Shown here: positions 1-6,776 of the stretch, in pieces
Layout of the letters: every line of letters starts with the position of its first letter
Numbering within the stretch: position 1 is the first letter of the stretch
Assembly (NCBI GenBank): GCA_030602145.1
Contig: JAUWAH010000012.1
Span: forward strand, 1-15,320
Direction: 5' to 3'
DNA length: 15,320 bases
DNA from: Desulfobulbus sp.
Lineage (GTDB): Bacteria; Desulfobacterota; Desulfobulbia; Desulfobulbales; Desulfobulbaceae
Notes under the pieces: model-generated
The model's database searches: none
Told to the model about the DNA's origin: nothing
What the model saw: only the letters and a program-made list of their open reading frames with translations
Position numbers and translations under genes: made by a program

Positions 1-662
1 CCCAGGACTATATCGTCAAGCCCTCCACCAAGGAGGAGTTGCTCGCCAGGGTCCGGACCCACCTGGCCCTGTGCACCACCCAGCGGGAACTGAAGGCCAG
101 CCGGGCCAAATACCGCGAACTGTCCTACCTGGACGACCTGACCGGCTTGTACAATACCCGCTATCTCTACAAAACCCTGCAAACCCACCTCGACAGACAC
201 CCGGACCGACCGGTCACCGTCGCCTTCATCGATATCGACAGATTCAAGCAGGTGGTCGACACCTACGGGCACCTCAACGGCAGCCGGGCCATCGCCGAGT
301 TGGCCGGGGTCGCCAAACCCCTGCTGCCCAAGGGGAGTTTCGGCGTCAGTTACGGCGGCGACGAATTCGTCCTCGTCCTCGTCAACCACGACGGCGAGAT
401 GGGGGGAGACCTGGCCCGGCGCATCTGCGGTGCCATCGCCGACCAATCTTTTCTTGCCTCCCAGGGTCTGTCCATCCGGCTGACCGTCAGTTGCGGGGTG
501 GCTTCGTTTCCAGACGAAGGCACCACCATGGTGGATCTGCTGGGCAACGCCGATCATGCCCTGTTCGAGGCCAAGCGGAGTGGCCGCAACACGGTGGTCA
601 CTTTTGCCGACATCAAGGCCGATCCACGCAAGGAATCCTTCCTGCCGGTGGATCGGAGCTGA
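1..662 (+). CDS. REC-GGDEF response regulator, variant (Hypr-like) nucleotide cyclase, 5' partial
   Basis: The gene enters from the left edge and reads in frame from base 3; the TTG at 39 is internal, not a start. The first codons encode QDYIVKPSTKEELLARV, the end of a receiver domain with its conserved Lys-Pro (Lys codon 18-20). A linker helix and a GGDEF domain follow: DDLTGLYN, metal-binding DIDRFK (from 231) and intact SYGGDEF (354-368). Aligned with PleD, the Asn of the usual 'ND' is Val (255-257) and the Asp of 'GHxxGD' is Ser (282-284); both residues normally contact guanine. The Asp-to-Ser change is the known mark of Hypr GGDEF enzymes, which can make 3',3'-cGAMP. The RxxD inhibitory site is absent. 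It is therefore probably a phosphorylation-controlled cyclic-dinucleotide synthase, of unproven product. It ends 15 bases before the next start, so the two are probably cotranscribed. Confidence 0.9.
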   Translation, partial: QDYIVKPSTKEELLARVRTHLALCTTQRELKASRAKYRELSYLDDLTGLYNTRYLYKTLQTHLDRHPDRPVTVAFIDIDRFKQVVDTYGHLNGSRAIAELAGVAKPLLPKGSFGVSYGGDEFVLVLVNHDGEMGGDLARRICGAIADQSFLASQGLSIRLTVSCGVASFPDEGTTMVDLLGNADHALFEAKRSGRNTVVTFADIKADPRKESFLPVDRS

Positions 663-677
663 TCCTGAGGGGATGCC

Positions 678-1139
678 ATGAACCACCTCGCCTGCCGGAC
701 CGAGGCACCGCTCTTCTCCCTGCCCGACTGCAACGGCACCATGGTGTCTCTTGCCGATTTCCGTGGCCGCAACACGGTCCTCCTGGTCTTCAATCGCGGT
801 TTCTTCTGACCGTTCTGCCAGCGGCACATGGCGCAGTTGCGCCGGGATTACCAGCAATTCGCAGCTCTCGAAACGGTGATCATCGTCATCGGACCGGAGG
901 ACGCAGCCTCCTTCCGACACTACTGGCACCGGGAGAACCTGCCCTTCATCGGCCTGCCCGATCCTGAACACAGGGTGCTCAACCTCTATGGCCAGGAGGT
1001 CAGTCTGCTGAAGCTCGGCAGAATGCCCGCCCAGATGGTCATCGACCGGTCCGGCTGGCTGCGGTTTGTCTCCTACGGCACTTCCATGGCCGACATCCCC
1101 GCGAACGACGAAGTGCTCAGCCTGTTGGCATCCCTCTGA
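678..1139 (+). CDS. Selenocysteine-containing peroxiredoxin-like protein (UxxC redox site, in-frame TGA)
   Basis: Reading from ATG 678 (SD-like GAGGGG at 667-672) gives a thioredoxin-fold AhpC/TSA-type protein of 153 residues, interrupted once by TGA at 807-809. The site reads NRGFF-TGA-PFCQRHMAQLRRDY. Cysteine homologues of this redoxin family have an RGxxCPFC site, so the TGA stands where the first active Cys belongs, giving U44-P-F-C47. Family features continue in the same frame after the TGA: VIIVIGPED, then PFIGLPDPEHRVLNLYG, GRMPAQMVIDRSG and the terminal helix. The protein ends at TGA 1137-1139. Standard gene callers would report only a truncated product from ATG 828. Expected role: selenol/thiol peroxide or disulfide reduction in the cytoplasm; no signal peptide is seen. 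A point mutation or sequencing error (TGC/TGT to TGA) is the alternative, but position and uninterrupted frame favour selenocysteine. The selenocysteine insertion genes are not in the window. Confidence 0.85.
807..836 (+). promoter_or_regulatory. Candidate bacterial SECIS element after the Sec TGA
   Basis: Directly after the TGA, CTGC (815-818) can pair with GCAG (833-836). CA (819-820) can pair with TG (829-830), leaving a two-base bulge at 831-832. The apical loop is GCGGCACA (821-828). The loop starts 11 bases past the TGA and begins with G, as expected for a SelB-bound bacterial SECIS. Folding was done by eye. A competing TGCC/GGCA hairpin (816-826) is also possible. Confidence 0.5.
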
Positions 1140-1305
1140 TCGGCAAGGGTTGCATCCCCTCCAAAGCCGTACTATGTTTTCCACCTGATCATTTTCTTCC
1201 CTTGAGGAAGGACACCCCGCCCTGCCGTTGACCGGAAGCAGGAAGGTTCCGAACAGTTCAATAGCTTAGCCACGGGCCAAAACGAACCACGAGGAGGAAC
1301 AATCG
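1140..1305. other. Intergenic stretch upstream of the YeeE/YedE pair
   Basis: Holds a 7-bp hairpin at 1194-1212 (TTCTTCC / GGAAGGA, one T-G pair) without a T-tract, so it is not a clear terminator. TTGACC at 1228-1233 could be a -35 box, but no good -10 lies 16-18 bases downstream. A strong SD, GAGGAGGA, is at 1291-1298 before ATG 1306. Confidence 0.4.
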
Positions 1306-1842
1306 ATGCTCAAAAGAAAAACATCGGATGGATGGAGCCCCTATCTGGCCGGCGCCCTGGTCGGCCTGCTGGCGGTGGCCTCGGTCCTTGCCACCACGAC
1401 CTTGATGGGCAAAACCAACTACCTCGGCGCTTCAACCACCTTTGTCCGTGCCGCCGGCCTTCTGGAACGGACCGTTGCCCCGGACCATGTAGCCGGTAAC
1501 GTGTATTTCACCAAATCCAAGATTGTCGTCGACTGGCAGTTCATGCTGGTGTCCGGCATCTTTTTCGGCGCACTCGTCGCTTCGGTTGCCGACCGCAGTT
1601 TCCGTCTGGAACATGTTCCGCCCACCTGGAAGAAGCGGTTCGGTCCCTCAATCGGCAAGCGGGCTGCCGGCGCCTTCCTCGGCGGGGTGGTCGCCATGTT
1701 CGGCGCCCGGATGGCGGACGGCTGCCCCAGCGGCCACGGCCTGAGCGGCATGATGCAACTGTCGGCCAGCGCCTTCGTGGCCCTGGCGATGTTTTTCGGG
1801 GTCGGCGTGGTGGTCGCCCATTTGGTCTACAGGAGGAAATAA
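1306..1842 (+). CDS. YeeE/YedE family sulfur-transport half protein (first of pair)
   Basis: 178-residue integral membrane protein of the YeeE/YedE (sulfur transport domain) family, in the short split form rather than the fused ~350-residue TsuA type. Hydrophobic segments lie near residues 12-34, 75-92, 112-131 and 146-172. The family-defining cysteine motif is ADGCPSGHGLSG, with Cys140; in TsuA-type transporters such cysteines pass thiosulfate along the channel. The start ATG has a strong AGGAGG at proper spacing. Its stop overlaps the SD region of the next gene, so the two halves are surely coexpressed and probably associate. Substrate is unknown: thiosulfate or another reduced sulfur species is the default, and selenium compounds have been suggested for some YedE relatives. 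The latter is notable given the selenoprotein gene just upstream. Confidence 0.9.
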   Translation: MLKRKTSDGWSPYLAGALVGLLAVASVLATTTLMGKTNYLGASTTFVRAAGLLERTVAPDHVAGNVYFTKSKIVVDWQFMLVSGIFFGALVASVADRSFRLEHVPPTWKKRFGPSIGKRAAGAFLGGVVAMFGARMADGCPSGHGLSGMMQLSASAFVALAMFFGVGVVVAHLVYRRK

Positions 1843-1844
1843 CC

Positions 1845-2375
1845 ATGAACAGCGAACAATGGCTGGGCCTGCTGACCGGTGTGCTCTTCGGGTTTCTGCT
1901 CCAGAAGGGACGGGTGCTGCGCTTCGACAAGCAGGTCGGTGCCATGCTCCTCAAGGACATGACCATTTTCAAATTCATGCTTTCCGCCATCCTGGTCGGC
2001 ATGGTCGGGATCAACCTGCTGGTTGACCTGGGGATCATCACCTTGAGCCACAAACCACTGAACGTCGGGGCGATCGTGGTTGGCGGGGCACTCTTCGGGG
2101 CGGGCTGGGCGATCATGGGTTTCTGCCCCGGCACCTCCATCGGGGCGCTGGGCGAGGGCCGCTGGCACGCCTTGTTCGCCATTGTCGGCATGATCGCCGG
2201 CGCGGCGCTCTACGCGGAGTTGTTCCCCTGGATGCAATCGACGGTGCTGGCCTGGAAGGACCTGGGCAAGCTCGATCTGCCCCAGGTGACGGGGTTGGGC
2301 AAATGGGTCCTGATCCCCCTGTTCTGGGTGGGCTGCCTCGGCCTTTTTGCCTGGTTTGAGAAAAAGAACCTCTGA
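1845..2375 (+). CDS. YeeE/YedE family sulfur-transport half protein (second of pair)
   Basis: 176-residue membrane protein, the partner half of the preceding gene. Its ATG lies two bases past the upstream stop, and its SD (AGGAGG, 1831-1836) is inside the upstream coding end, so translation is probably coupled. Hydrophobic segments: roughly residues 5-20, 42-62, 73-93, 108-128 and 152-170. The conserved motif is MGFCPGTSIGALGEGRWHA with Cys94, the counterpart of the first protein's Cys140. The two paralogous halves likely form one pore with a cysteine from each, like the PmpA/PmpB arrangement. No rhodanese or TusA-like sulfur carrier, a frequent neighbour of this family, is seen here; the nearest thiol-redox gene is the selenoprotein upstream. 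Confidence 0.9.
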   Translation: MNSEQWLGLLTGVLFGFLLQKGRVLRFDKQVGAMLLKDMTIFKFMLSAILVGMVGINLLVDLGIITLSHKPLNVGAIVVGGALFGAGWAIMGFCPGTSIGALGEGRWHALFAIVGMIAGAALYAELFPWMQSTVLAWKDLGKLDLPQVTGLGKWVLIPLFWVGCLGLFAWFEKKNL

Positions 2376-2387
2376 AATCCGGTGGTG

Positions 2388-4274
2388 ATGGTGGACGGCC
2401 TGAGCAGCATGACCGGATCGAGACGCTGTCCGCGGGGAGTCCTGTTGATTGTTCTGCTGATCCTGTGCGCCTTCGGTCACGGATGGGCGACCACGGTCGA
2501 ACCGCCCGACAGGCCGCGGGTGCTGGTGCTCCACTCCTATGCCCCCGACTATTCGTGGACCCGGCAGATGCACGCCGGCATCGTCTCGGTGCTCGAATCT
2601 CCGGAGGTGCAGGCCCGCTACCGGGTGGAGTTCATGGATGCCAAGCACCAGGACACCCCCGATTACCGTGACCGGCTGCTCGATCTTTTCCGGGAAAAAT
2701 ACAGGAACGAGCGGTTCGACGGCATTCTGCTCACCGACAACCATGCCCTTGATTTCGTGGCCCGCCACCGGCAGGAGCTGTTTCCCGACACGCCGCTGGT
2801 GGCCAGCGGCATCAACGACCCCCGCCCGCTGCCCTCGGTCGACGATCTCTTCATCATCGTCGAAAGCGTCGCCCACCGGGAGACCCTGGAAACCGCCCTG
2901 CGGCTGCACCCGAACACCCACACCATCCATGTGCCCATCGACAGCACCCTGACCGGGCAGATCATCCGCGGGGATTTCCTCGAACAGACCCGCCCTTTGG
3001 CCGACCGGGTGCGGATCGAGATCCTGGAGCCGACGAGCGGCGAAGCGTTGCTCGATTTCGCCCGAACCCGGACCGCCGGGGAACTGATCTATCTACTGGT
3101 CTATTTCCAGGATGCGGCCGGCCGGATCTACGCCGCCGAGGAGATGCCCCGCGACATGGCCGCCGCCTCGCCGGTGCCGGTCTATGTGGCCTGGGATTTC
3201 CAAATCGGCCAGGGCACGGTCGGCGGCTGCCTGACCAGCGCCTTCGGCCATGGCCGCAAAAGCGCCCAGACCCTGCTCGAACGGCTCAAAGGCGGCCATC
3301 CGCCGCCGATCTATGACCAACTGCAGGGCATCAACCGGCACACCTACGACCACCGGGCCCTGCAACGGTTCGGCCTCTCCGCCGCCGACCTGCCGCCGGA
3401 TGCCCTCATCCTCCATCGGCCGATCTCCTACTTCGAGGCCCATCGCTCGGCCATCCTCACTGCCCTGGCGATCATAGCCGTCCTGGCGGTGATCATTGCG
3501 CTGTTGATCGGCAATGTCATCCGCCAGCGGACCATCAATTGCTCCAACGCCGAGATCCTGACCCTCAACCGCGAGGTCATCGAAACGCAACTGGAGTTGC
3601 TCACCACCCTGGGCGAGGTGATCGAGTCCCGCTCGCACGAAACGGCCAACCATGTCCGCAGGGTGGCCGCCTATTCGGTGCTGCTCGGCCGCAAGCTGGG
3701 CCTGTCCGCCGAGGACCTTCTTCTTCTGGAGGCGGCCTCGCCCATGCACGATGTCGGCAAGATCGGCATCCCCGACGCCATCCTGCAGAAACCCGGCCGG
3801 CTCACCGAAGAGGAATACGAGGTCATCAAGCATCACACGGTCATCGGCCAGCGCATTCTGCGCATCTCGGACCGCAAACTGCTGGCCAGCGCCCGGACCA
3901 TCGCCCTGCAGCACCACGAACGGTGGGACGGCACCGGTTACCCCTGCGGGCTGAAGGGCGAGGAGATCAGCATCCTGGCGCGAATCAGCGCCATCGCCGA
4001 CGTTTACGATGCCCTGTCCACGGGCCGGGTGTACAAGCAGGCTTGGCCGCAGGAGCGGGTGCTCGATTTCATCCGCCAGGAACGGGGCGGCATGTTCGAT
4101 CCACGCATCGTCGACCTGTTCTTCGCCAGCCTCACGGAGGTAGAGGAGATCAGGGAGCGCCTCTGCGACCCGGTCTCCGCCGAGACCGACGACCCCATCC
4201 TCAGGCCGGTGCACTGCCCTTTCGGACCGGAACGCCAACCCGCCAACGCCTTCAATCAGCCTGCCGAAAAATAG
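2388..4274 (+). CDS. Membrane HD-GYP phosphodiesterase with periplasmic binding-protein-like sensor
   Basis: About 628 residues. A signal-type hydrophobic stretch (GVLLIVLLILCAF) is followed by an ABC-type substrate-binding-like periplasmic domain (about residues 35-325, starting RVLVLHSYAPDYSW). Then come a transmembrane helix near 356-378, a short coiled linker and an HD-GYP domain. The HD-GYP signatures are complete: H454-D455 in MHDVGKIGIPD, H509-H510-E511, then G517-Y518-P519 in HHERWDGTGYP. The enzyme should therefore hydrolyse c-di-GMP, or another cyclic dinucleotide such as cGAMP, in response to a periplasmic ligand. No clear SD decides the start: GTG 2382, ATG 2388 and ATG 2409 are all in frame, and 2409 gives the most classical signal peptide. 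It begins 12 bases after the YeeE/YedE pair on the same strand. Its last 19 bases overlap the convergent thioredoxin gene. Confidence 0.88.
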   Translation: MVDGLSSMTGSRRCPRGVLLIVLLILCAFGHGWATTVEPPDRPRVLVLHSYAPDYSWTRQMHAGIVSVLESPEVQARYRVEFMDAKHQDTPDYRDRLLDLFREKYRNERFDGILLTDNHALDFVARHRQELFPDTPLVASGINDPRPLPSVDDLFIIVESVAHRETLETALRLHPNTHTIHVPIDSTLTGQIIRGDFLEQTRPLADRVRIEILEPTSGEALLDFARTRTAGELIYLLVYFQDAAGRIYAAEEMPRDMAAASPVPVYVAWDFQIGQGTVGGCLTSAFGHGRKSAQTLLERLKGGHPPPIYDQLQGINRHTYDHRALQRFGLSAADLPPDALILHRPISYFEAHRSAILTALAIIAVLAVIIALLIGNVIRQRTINCSNAEILTLNREVIETQLELLTTLGEVIESRSHETANHVRRVAAYSVLLGRKLGLSAEDLLLLEAASPMHDVGKIGIPDAILQKPGRLTEEEYEVIKHHTVIGQRILRISDRKLLASARTIALQHHERWDGTGYPCGLKGEEISILARISAIADVYDALSTGRVYKQAWPQERVLDFIRQERGGMFDPRIVDLFFASLTEVEEIRERLCDPVSAETDDPILRPVHCPFGPERQPANAFNQPAEK

Positions 4275-4840
4275 TCCGGTGCATTGCCGGGCCGCCACTT
4301 GATGTTGCAGCCCATGCTCGGCTGCTGCTCCCCCTCGACGGGCCGGTCGGCCAGGAGTGCCTCCAGGGCCCGGCGCAGATCGCGGCCGGTCACCGGGACG
4401 TTCTTGCCTGGCCGGGCGTCGTCCAACTGGCCCCGATAGACCAGCCGCCGGTCGCGGTCGAACAGAAAAAAGTCCGGAGTGCAGGCGGCGCGGTACGCCT
4501 TGGCCACCTCCTGGGTGGCATCGTGGAGATAGGGGAAGGGATAGCCCACCCGTCGGGCCTCCTCCACCATGCGGGCAAAGTTGTCCTCCGGATAGGCGTC
4601 GGCATCGTTGCTGTTGATGCCGACCATGGCGATCCCCCTGGGCTGGTACTCCCGACCGAGGGCGGCCAGCTCGTGCTGGACGTGCTTGACATACGGGCAA
4701 TGGTTGCACAGAAAGACAACCAAAAGCCCGGCCGCCTCCCGGAAATCGTTCAAACGCACGGTGTTACCGGCGGTGTCCGGCAGGACGAAGGCGGGCGCGG
4801 CGGCCCCCAGCGAAAGCATTGTCGACGCGGTCAAAACCAT
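4256..4840 (-). CDS. Thioredoxin-family (AhpC/TSA-like) thiol-disulfide protein
   Basis: 194-residue thioredoxin-fold protein with an FLCNHCPYVKHV active site (Cys45 and Cys48). It also has the family's NSNDADAYPEDNF, TPDFFLFD and C-terminal PSMGCNIKW segments; the last carries a conserved extra Cys. Homologues are annotated as thioredoxin family protein or alkyl hydroperoxide reductase-like; a general disulfide reductase role is likely but the partner is unknown. The ATG at 4840 has a good SD (GGAGGT, read on the minus strand). The weakly hydrophobic N-terminus is not a clear signal peptide. The 3' end overlaps the convergent HD-GYP gene. A weak minus-strand -35-like TTGACG lies in the upstream gap, without a convincing -10. 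Confidence 0.88.
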   Translation of the reverse strand: MVLTASTMLSLGAAAPAFVLPDTAGNTVRLNDFREAAGLLVVFLCNHCPYVKHVQHELAALGREYQPRGIAMVGINSNDADAYPEDNFARMVEEARRVGYPFPYLHDATQEVAKAYRAACTPDFFLFDRDRRLVYRGQLDDARPGKNVPVTGRDLRRALEALLADRPVEGEQQPSMGCNIKWRPGNAPDYFSAG

Positions 4841-4978
4841 GGTGCACCTCCCTGAAGCTCTTTTTTTAGGACGCGCTCTCTTTTTTACGGAGAACCGCTT
4901 TTCTTTGCGTCAAATCCGGCTATCATGGGATGTAAGCATCCTGCCGTTCCGATTCCTTCCTCCCGACGATCACCGACC
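4841..4978. other. Divergent intergenic region between thioredoxin-family gene and PfkB kinase gene
   Basis: AT-richer than its surroundings, with T-runs at 4860-4867 and 4881-4886. A plus-strand -10-like TATCAT at 4921-4926 lies about 53 bases before the kinase ATG, but its -35 is poor. Both divergent promoters are presumably here; neither is well defined. Confidence 0.4.
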
Positions 4979-5845
4979 ATGCAGAAAGGCGTCTTCCTCG
5001 GCCTGGCGACAGCCGATATCGTGTACTATGTGCCGCATCACCTCGAACACAACCAAAAACTCAAAGCCGAACGGCAACTGGCCTATGCCGGAGGGCCGGC
5101 GACCAACGCCGCCGTGGCCTTCGCCGCCTTCGGCAACCAGGCGACCCTGATCACCGGCCTGGGCCAGCATCCCCTGGCCCATGTGGCCAAGGCCGATTTG
5201 GCCGACCACAAGGTCACGCTCCTCGACAGCACCGACCAGCCGCGCCGGCCGCCGGTCCTGTCGGCCATCATCGTCGACCTGTCCACCGGCGACCGGAGCG
5301 TGGTCTATTCCAACACCGACCTGCGCAAACTCCGCCAGGACTGCATCAACGAATTCACCCTGGAGTACGCCGACATCCTCATGCTCGACGGCTACTACCT
5401 GCCCCAGGCCCTGCAACTGGCCCGCTGGGCCAAGCCCCAGCGTATCCCGGTGGTCCTTGACGGCGGCAGCTGGAAGGAGGGCTTGGAAGAACTGCTGCCC
5501 CTGGTCGATTACGCCATCTGCTCCAGCGCCTTCATGCCGCCCGGCTGCACCTCCGCCAACAGCGTCATCGCCGCCCTGCGCGAATACGGCATCGAGCACA
5601 TCGCCATCACCAGGGATGGCGACTCGATCATTGCCCACGCCCAGGGACAGATCTCCGAAGTGCCGGTGATGCCGGTCAAGCCGGTGGACACCCTCGGTGC
5701 CGGCGACATCTTCCACGGCGCCTTCTGCCACTACATTCTCGAAAACGATTTCCTCCTCGGCCTGGAACGGGCCGGCGAGGTGGCCAGCCTCTCCTGCACC
5801 TCGCTGGGCACCCGCGCCTGGATCGAGCAGGAAAAGTTTGTCTGA
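4979..5845 (+). CDS. PfkB-family carbohydrate kinase
   Basis: 288 residues, close to the usual size of PfkB/ribokinase sugar kinases. The N-terminal beta-strand GVFLGLATADIVYYVP and the first PfkB signature GGPATNAAVAFAAFGNQ (38-54) are present. The second signature DTLGAGDIFHGAF starts at Asp237; Asp243 is the catalytic base and GAG forms the anion hole. It should transfer phosphate from ATP to a sugar or nucleoside-like hydroxyl; the substrate cannot be told from sequence. ATG 4979 is chosen because family homology starts there (MQKGVFLG). An in-frame ATG at 4925 would add 18 unrelated residues. No SD is strong at either. The neighbours are unrelated in pathway, so it looks like a single-gene unit. 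Confidence 0.88.
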   Translation: MQKGVFLGLATADIVYYVPHHLEHNQKLKAERQLAYAGGPATNAAVAFAAFGNQATLITGLGQHPLAHVAKADLADHKVTLLDSTDQPRRPPVLSAIIVDLSTGDRSVVYSNTDLRKLRQDCINEFTLEYADILMLDGYYLPQALQLARWAKPQRIPVVLDGGSWKEGLEELLPLVDYAICSSAFMPPGCTSANSVIAALREYGIEHIAITRDGDSIIAHAQGQISEVPVMPVKPVDTLGAGDIFHGAFCHYILENDFLLGLERAGEVASLSCTSLGTRAWIEQEKFV

Positions 5846-5880
5846 CCGGCATGGCCGGACCAACAATGGCCGGTCGTCTT
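5844..5880 (+). terminator. Possible terminator between convergent pfkB-type and DUF2971 genes
   Basis: GACCGGC (5844-5850) can pair with GCCGGTC (5869-5875), followed by TCTTTCC. The loop is long (18 bases) and contains a competing direct repeat ATGGCCGG (5851-5858, 5866-5873), and the T-tract is weak. It sits where a terminator is expected, between convergent genes. Confidence 0.35.
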
Positions 5881-5892
5881 TCCCCGCCGTGG

Positions 5893-6759
5893 CTAGCGCT
5901 GACGGAAGGGAATCTGGCAATAGTCTATGCCGCGCAAAGGGACAATCCCGTGCTGCTTAAGGAACATATGGAGGGAATTCATGGAGATATTGACATTGGC
6001 CGTGGGGCCGAGATAGAGGTGGTCCATGGCCGGCGGTTTGCCGGCGATGCTGAGATCGAACTCGATGTAGGGGACCAGCATGGCGTGGCCCTCGCGAAAG
6101 AGGATCGGCGCCTCGGCGGTATTGGCGATCACCGGCGAGACGACCCGCCACTCTTTTTCCTCCCGGAAGGAGGGATGCTTGAGGATGGCGGCGATCCGCA
6201 GCAGATCGGCTTCCATGGCCGCGAAGGCTTCACGGTAGGCGGCCTGCCGATCTCCTCCGCCGCCCGCCGCCAACCGCTCCACCGCGTCGATCACCTGGCG
6301 GATCAGGGCTCGCTGCCGGGATGGTTCGTAGATGCACTTGCCGATCATGAATCCCTGCCGCCGGGCGCAGTCGAGGATATAATCGGGACAGAAGCCGAGA
6401 CTGACTCCCTTGCCCGGTGAGCTGTAGCCCCGCCACTGGCTGAGCAGGTTGCCGTGCGAGCGGAAGGAGGCACCAAACAGCATGTGGCCGTTGGTGATCC
6501 GGTGCGCCACCCAGTCGGCGAACTGGGACAGCAGGCCGGAGTTGGCCTGGCCGCCATCGATCCGTTCGCGCACCTCGGCGCCGATCAGGTCGGCGGTGTG
6601 GCGCAGTTCGGCGGAATCGTTCATGTAGCGGACGTCGCTGGCCCAAAGGGCCTGGCTGCGGACGATGCCGAGCAAGCCGCTGAAGGTGGTGTAGTGGTAG
6701 AGGGTGCTCTGGGGGATATCGGCGTACAGATCCCTGGTCAAGACTTCGATTTCCCGCAT
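5893..6759 (-). CDS. DUF2971 family protein (possible ADP-ribosyltransferase-like fold)
   Basis: 288 residues. The N-terminal LYHYTTFSGLLGIVRSQALW (20-39), then YMND and E51, matches the DUF2971 opening pattern (YHYT...IL.S..LW....NDp.E). The middle SFRS...LSQWRGYSSPGKGVSLGF and a late FREEKEWRVV (around residue 200) are the other family blocks. No enzyme activity is established for the family as far as I know. The H-Y opening, central Ser/Tyr strand and late Glu recall the H-Y/S-E pattern of DarT/Tpt1-like ADP-ribosyltransferases, but that is inference. DUF2971 genes are scattered and often accessory. The minus-strand ATG has GAGAGGAAAAG just upstream. It is divergent from kdnB. Confidence 0.85.
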   Translation of the reverse strand: MREIEVLTRDLYADIPQSTLYHYTTFSGLLGIVRSQALWASDVRYMNDSAELRHTADLIGAEVRERIDGGQANSGLLSQFADWVAHRITNGHMLFGASFRSHGNLLSQWRGYSSPGKGVSLGFCPDYILDCARRQGFMIGKCIYEPSRQRALIRQVIDAVERLAAGGGGDRQAAYREAFAAMEADLLRIAAILKHPSFREEKEWRVVSPVIANTAEAPILFREGHAMLVPYIEFDLSIAGKPPAMDHLYLGPTANVNISMNSLHMFLKQHGIVPLRGIDYCQIPFRQR

Positions 6760-6776
6760 CTTTTCCTCTCATTTCA

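Noticed and set aside
828..1139. A separate 103-residue gene starting at ATG 828
   Set aside because: The protein fold and the redox motif begin upstream in the same frame; ATG 828 is an internal Met after the TGA, with no SD.
1140..1305. GEMM/cyclic-dinucleotide riboswitch, prompted by CCAAAGCC near 1160 and GCCACGGGCC near 1269
   Set aside because: The required GGCAAACC segment, the GNRA-loop stem and the tetraloop receptor are not found in order; the fragments are isolated.
1827..2930. Long minus-strand open frame opposite the YeeE/YedE and HD-GYP genes
   Set aside because: High-GC antisense shadow; repetitive Gly/Asp/His-rich composition and no family motif, while the plus-strand genes are clear.
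3093..4709. 538-residue minus-strand open frame
   Set aside because: Shadow of the HD-GYP and thioredoxin-family genes in another frame, with no recognisable domain.
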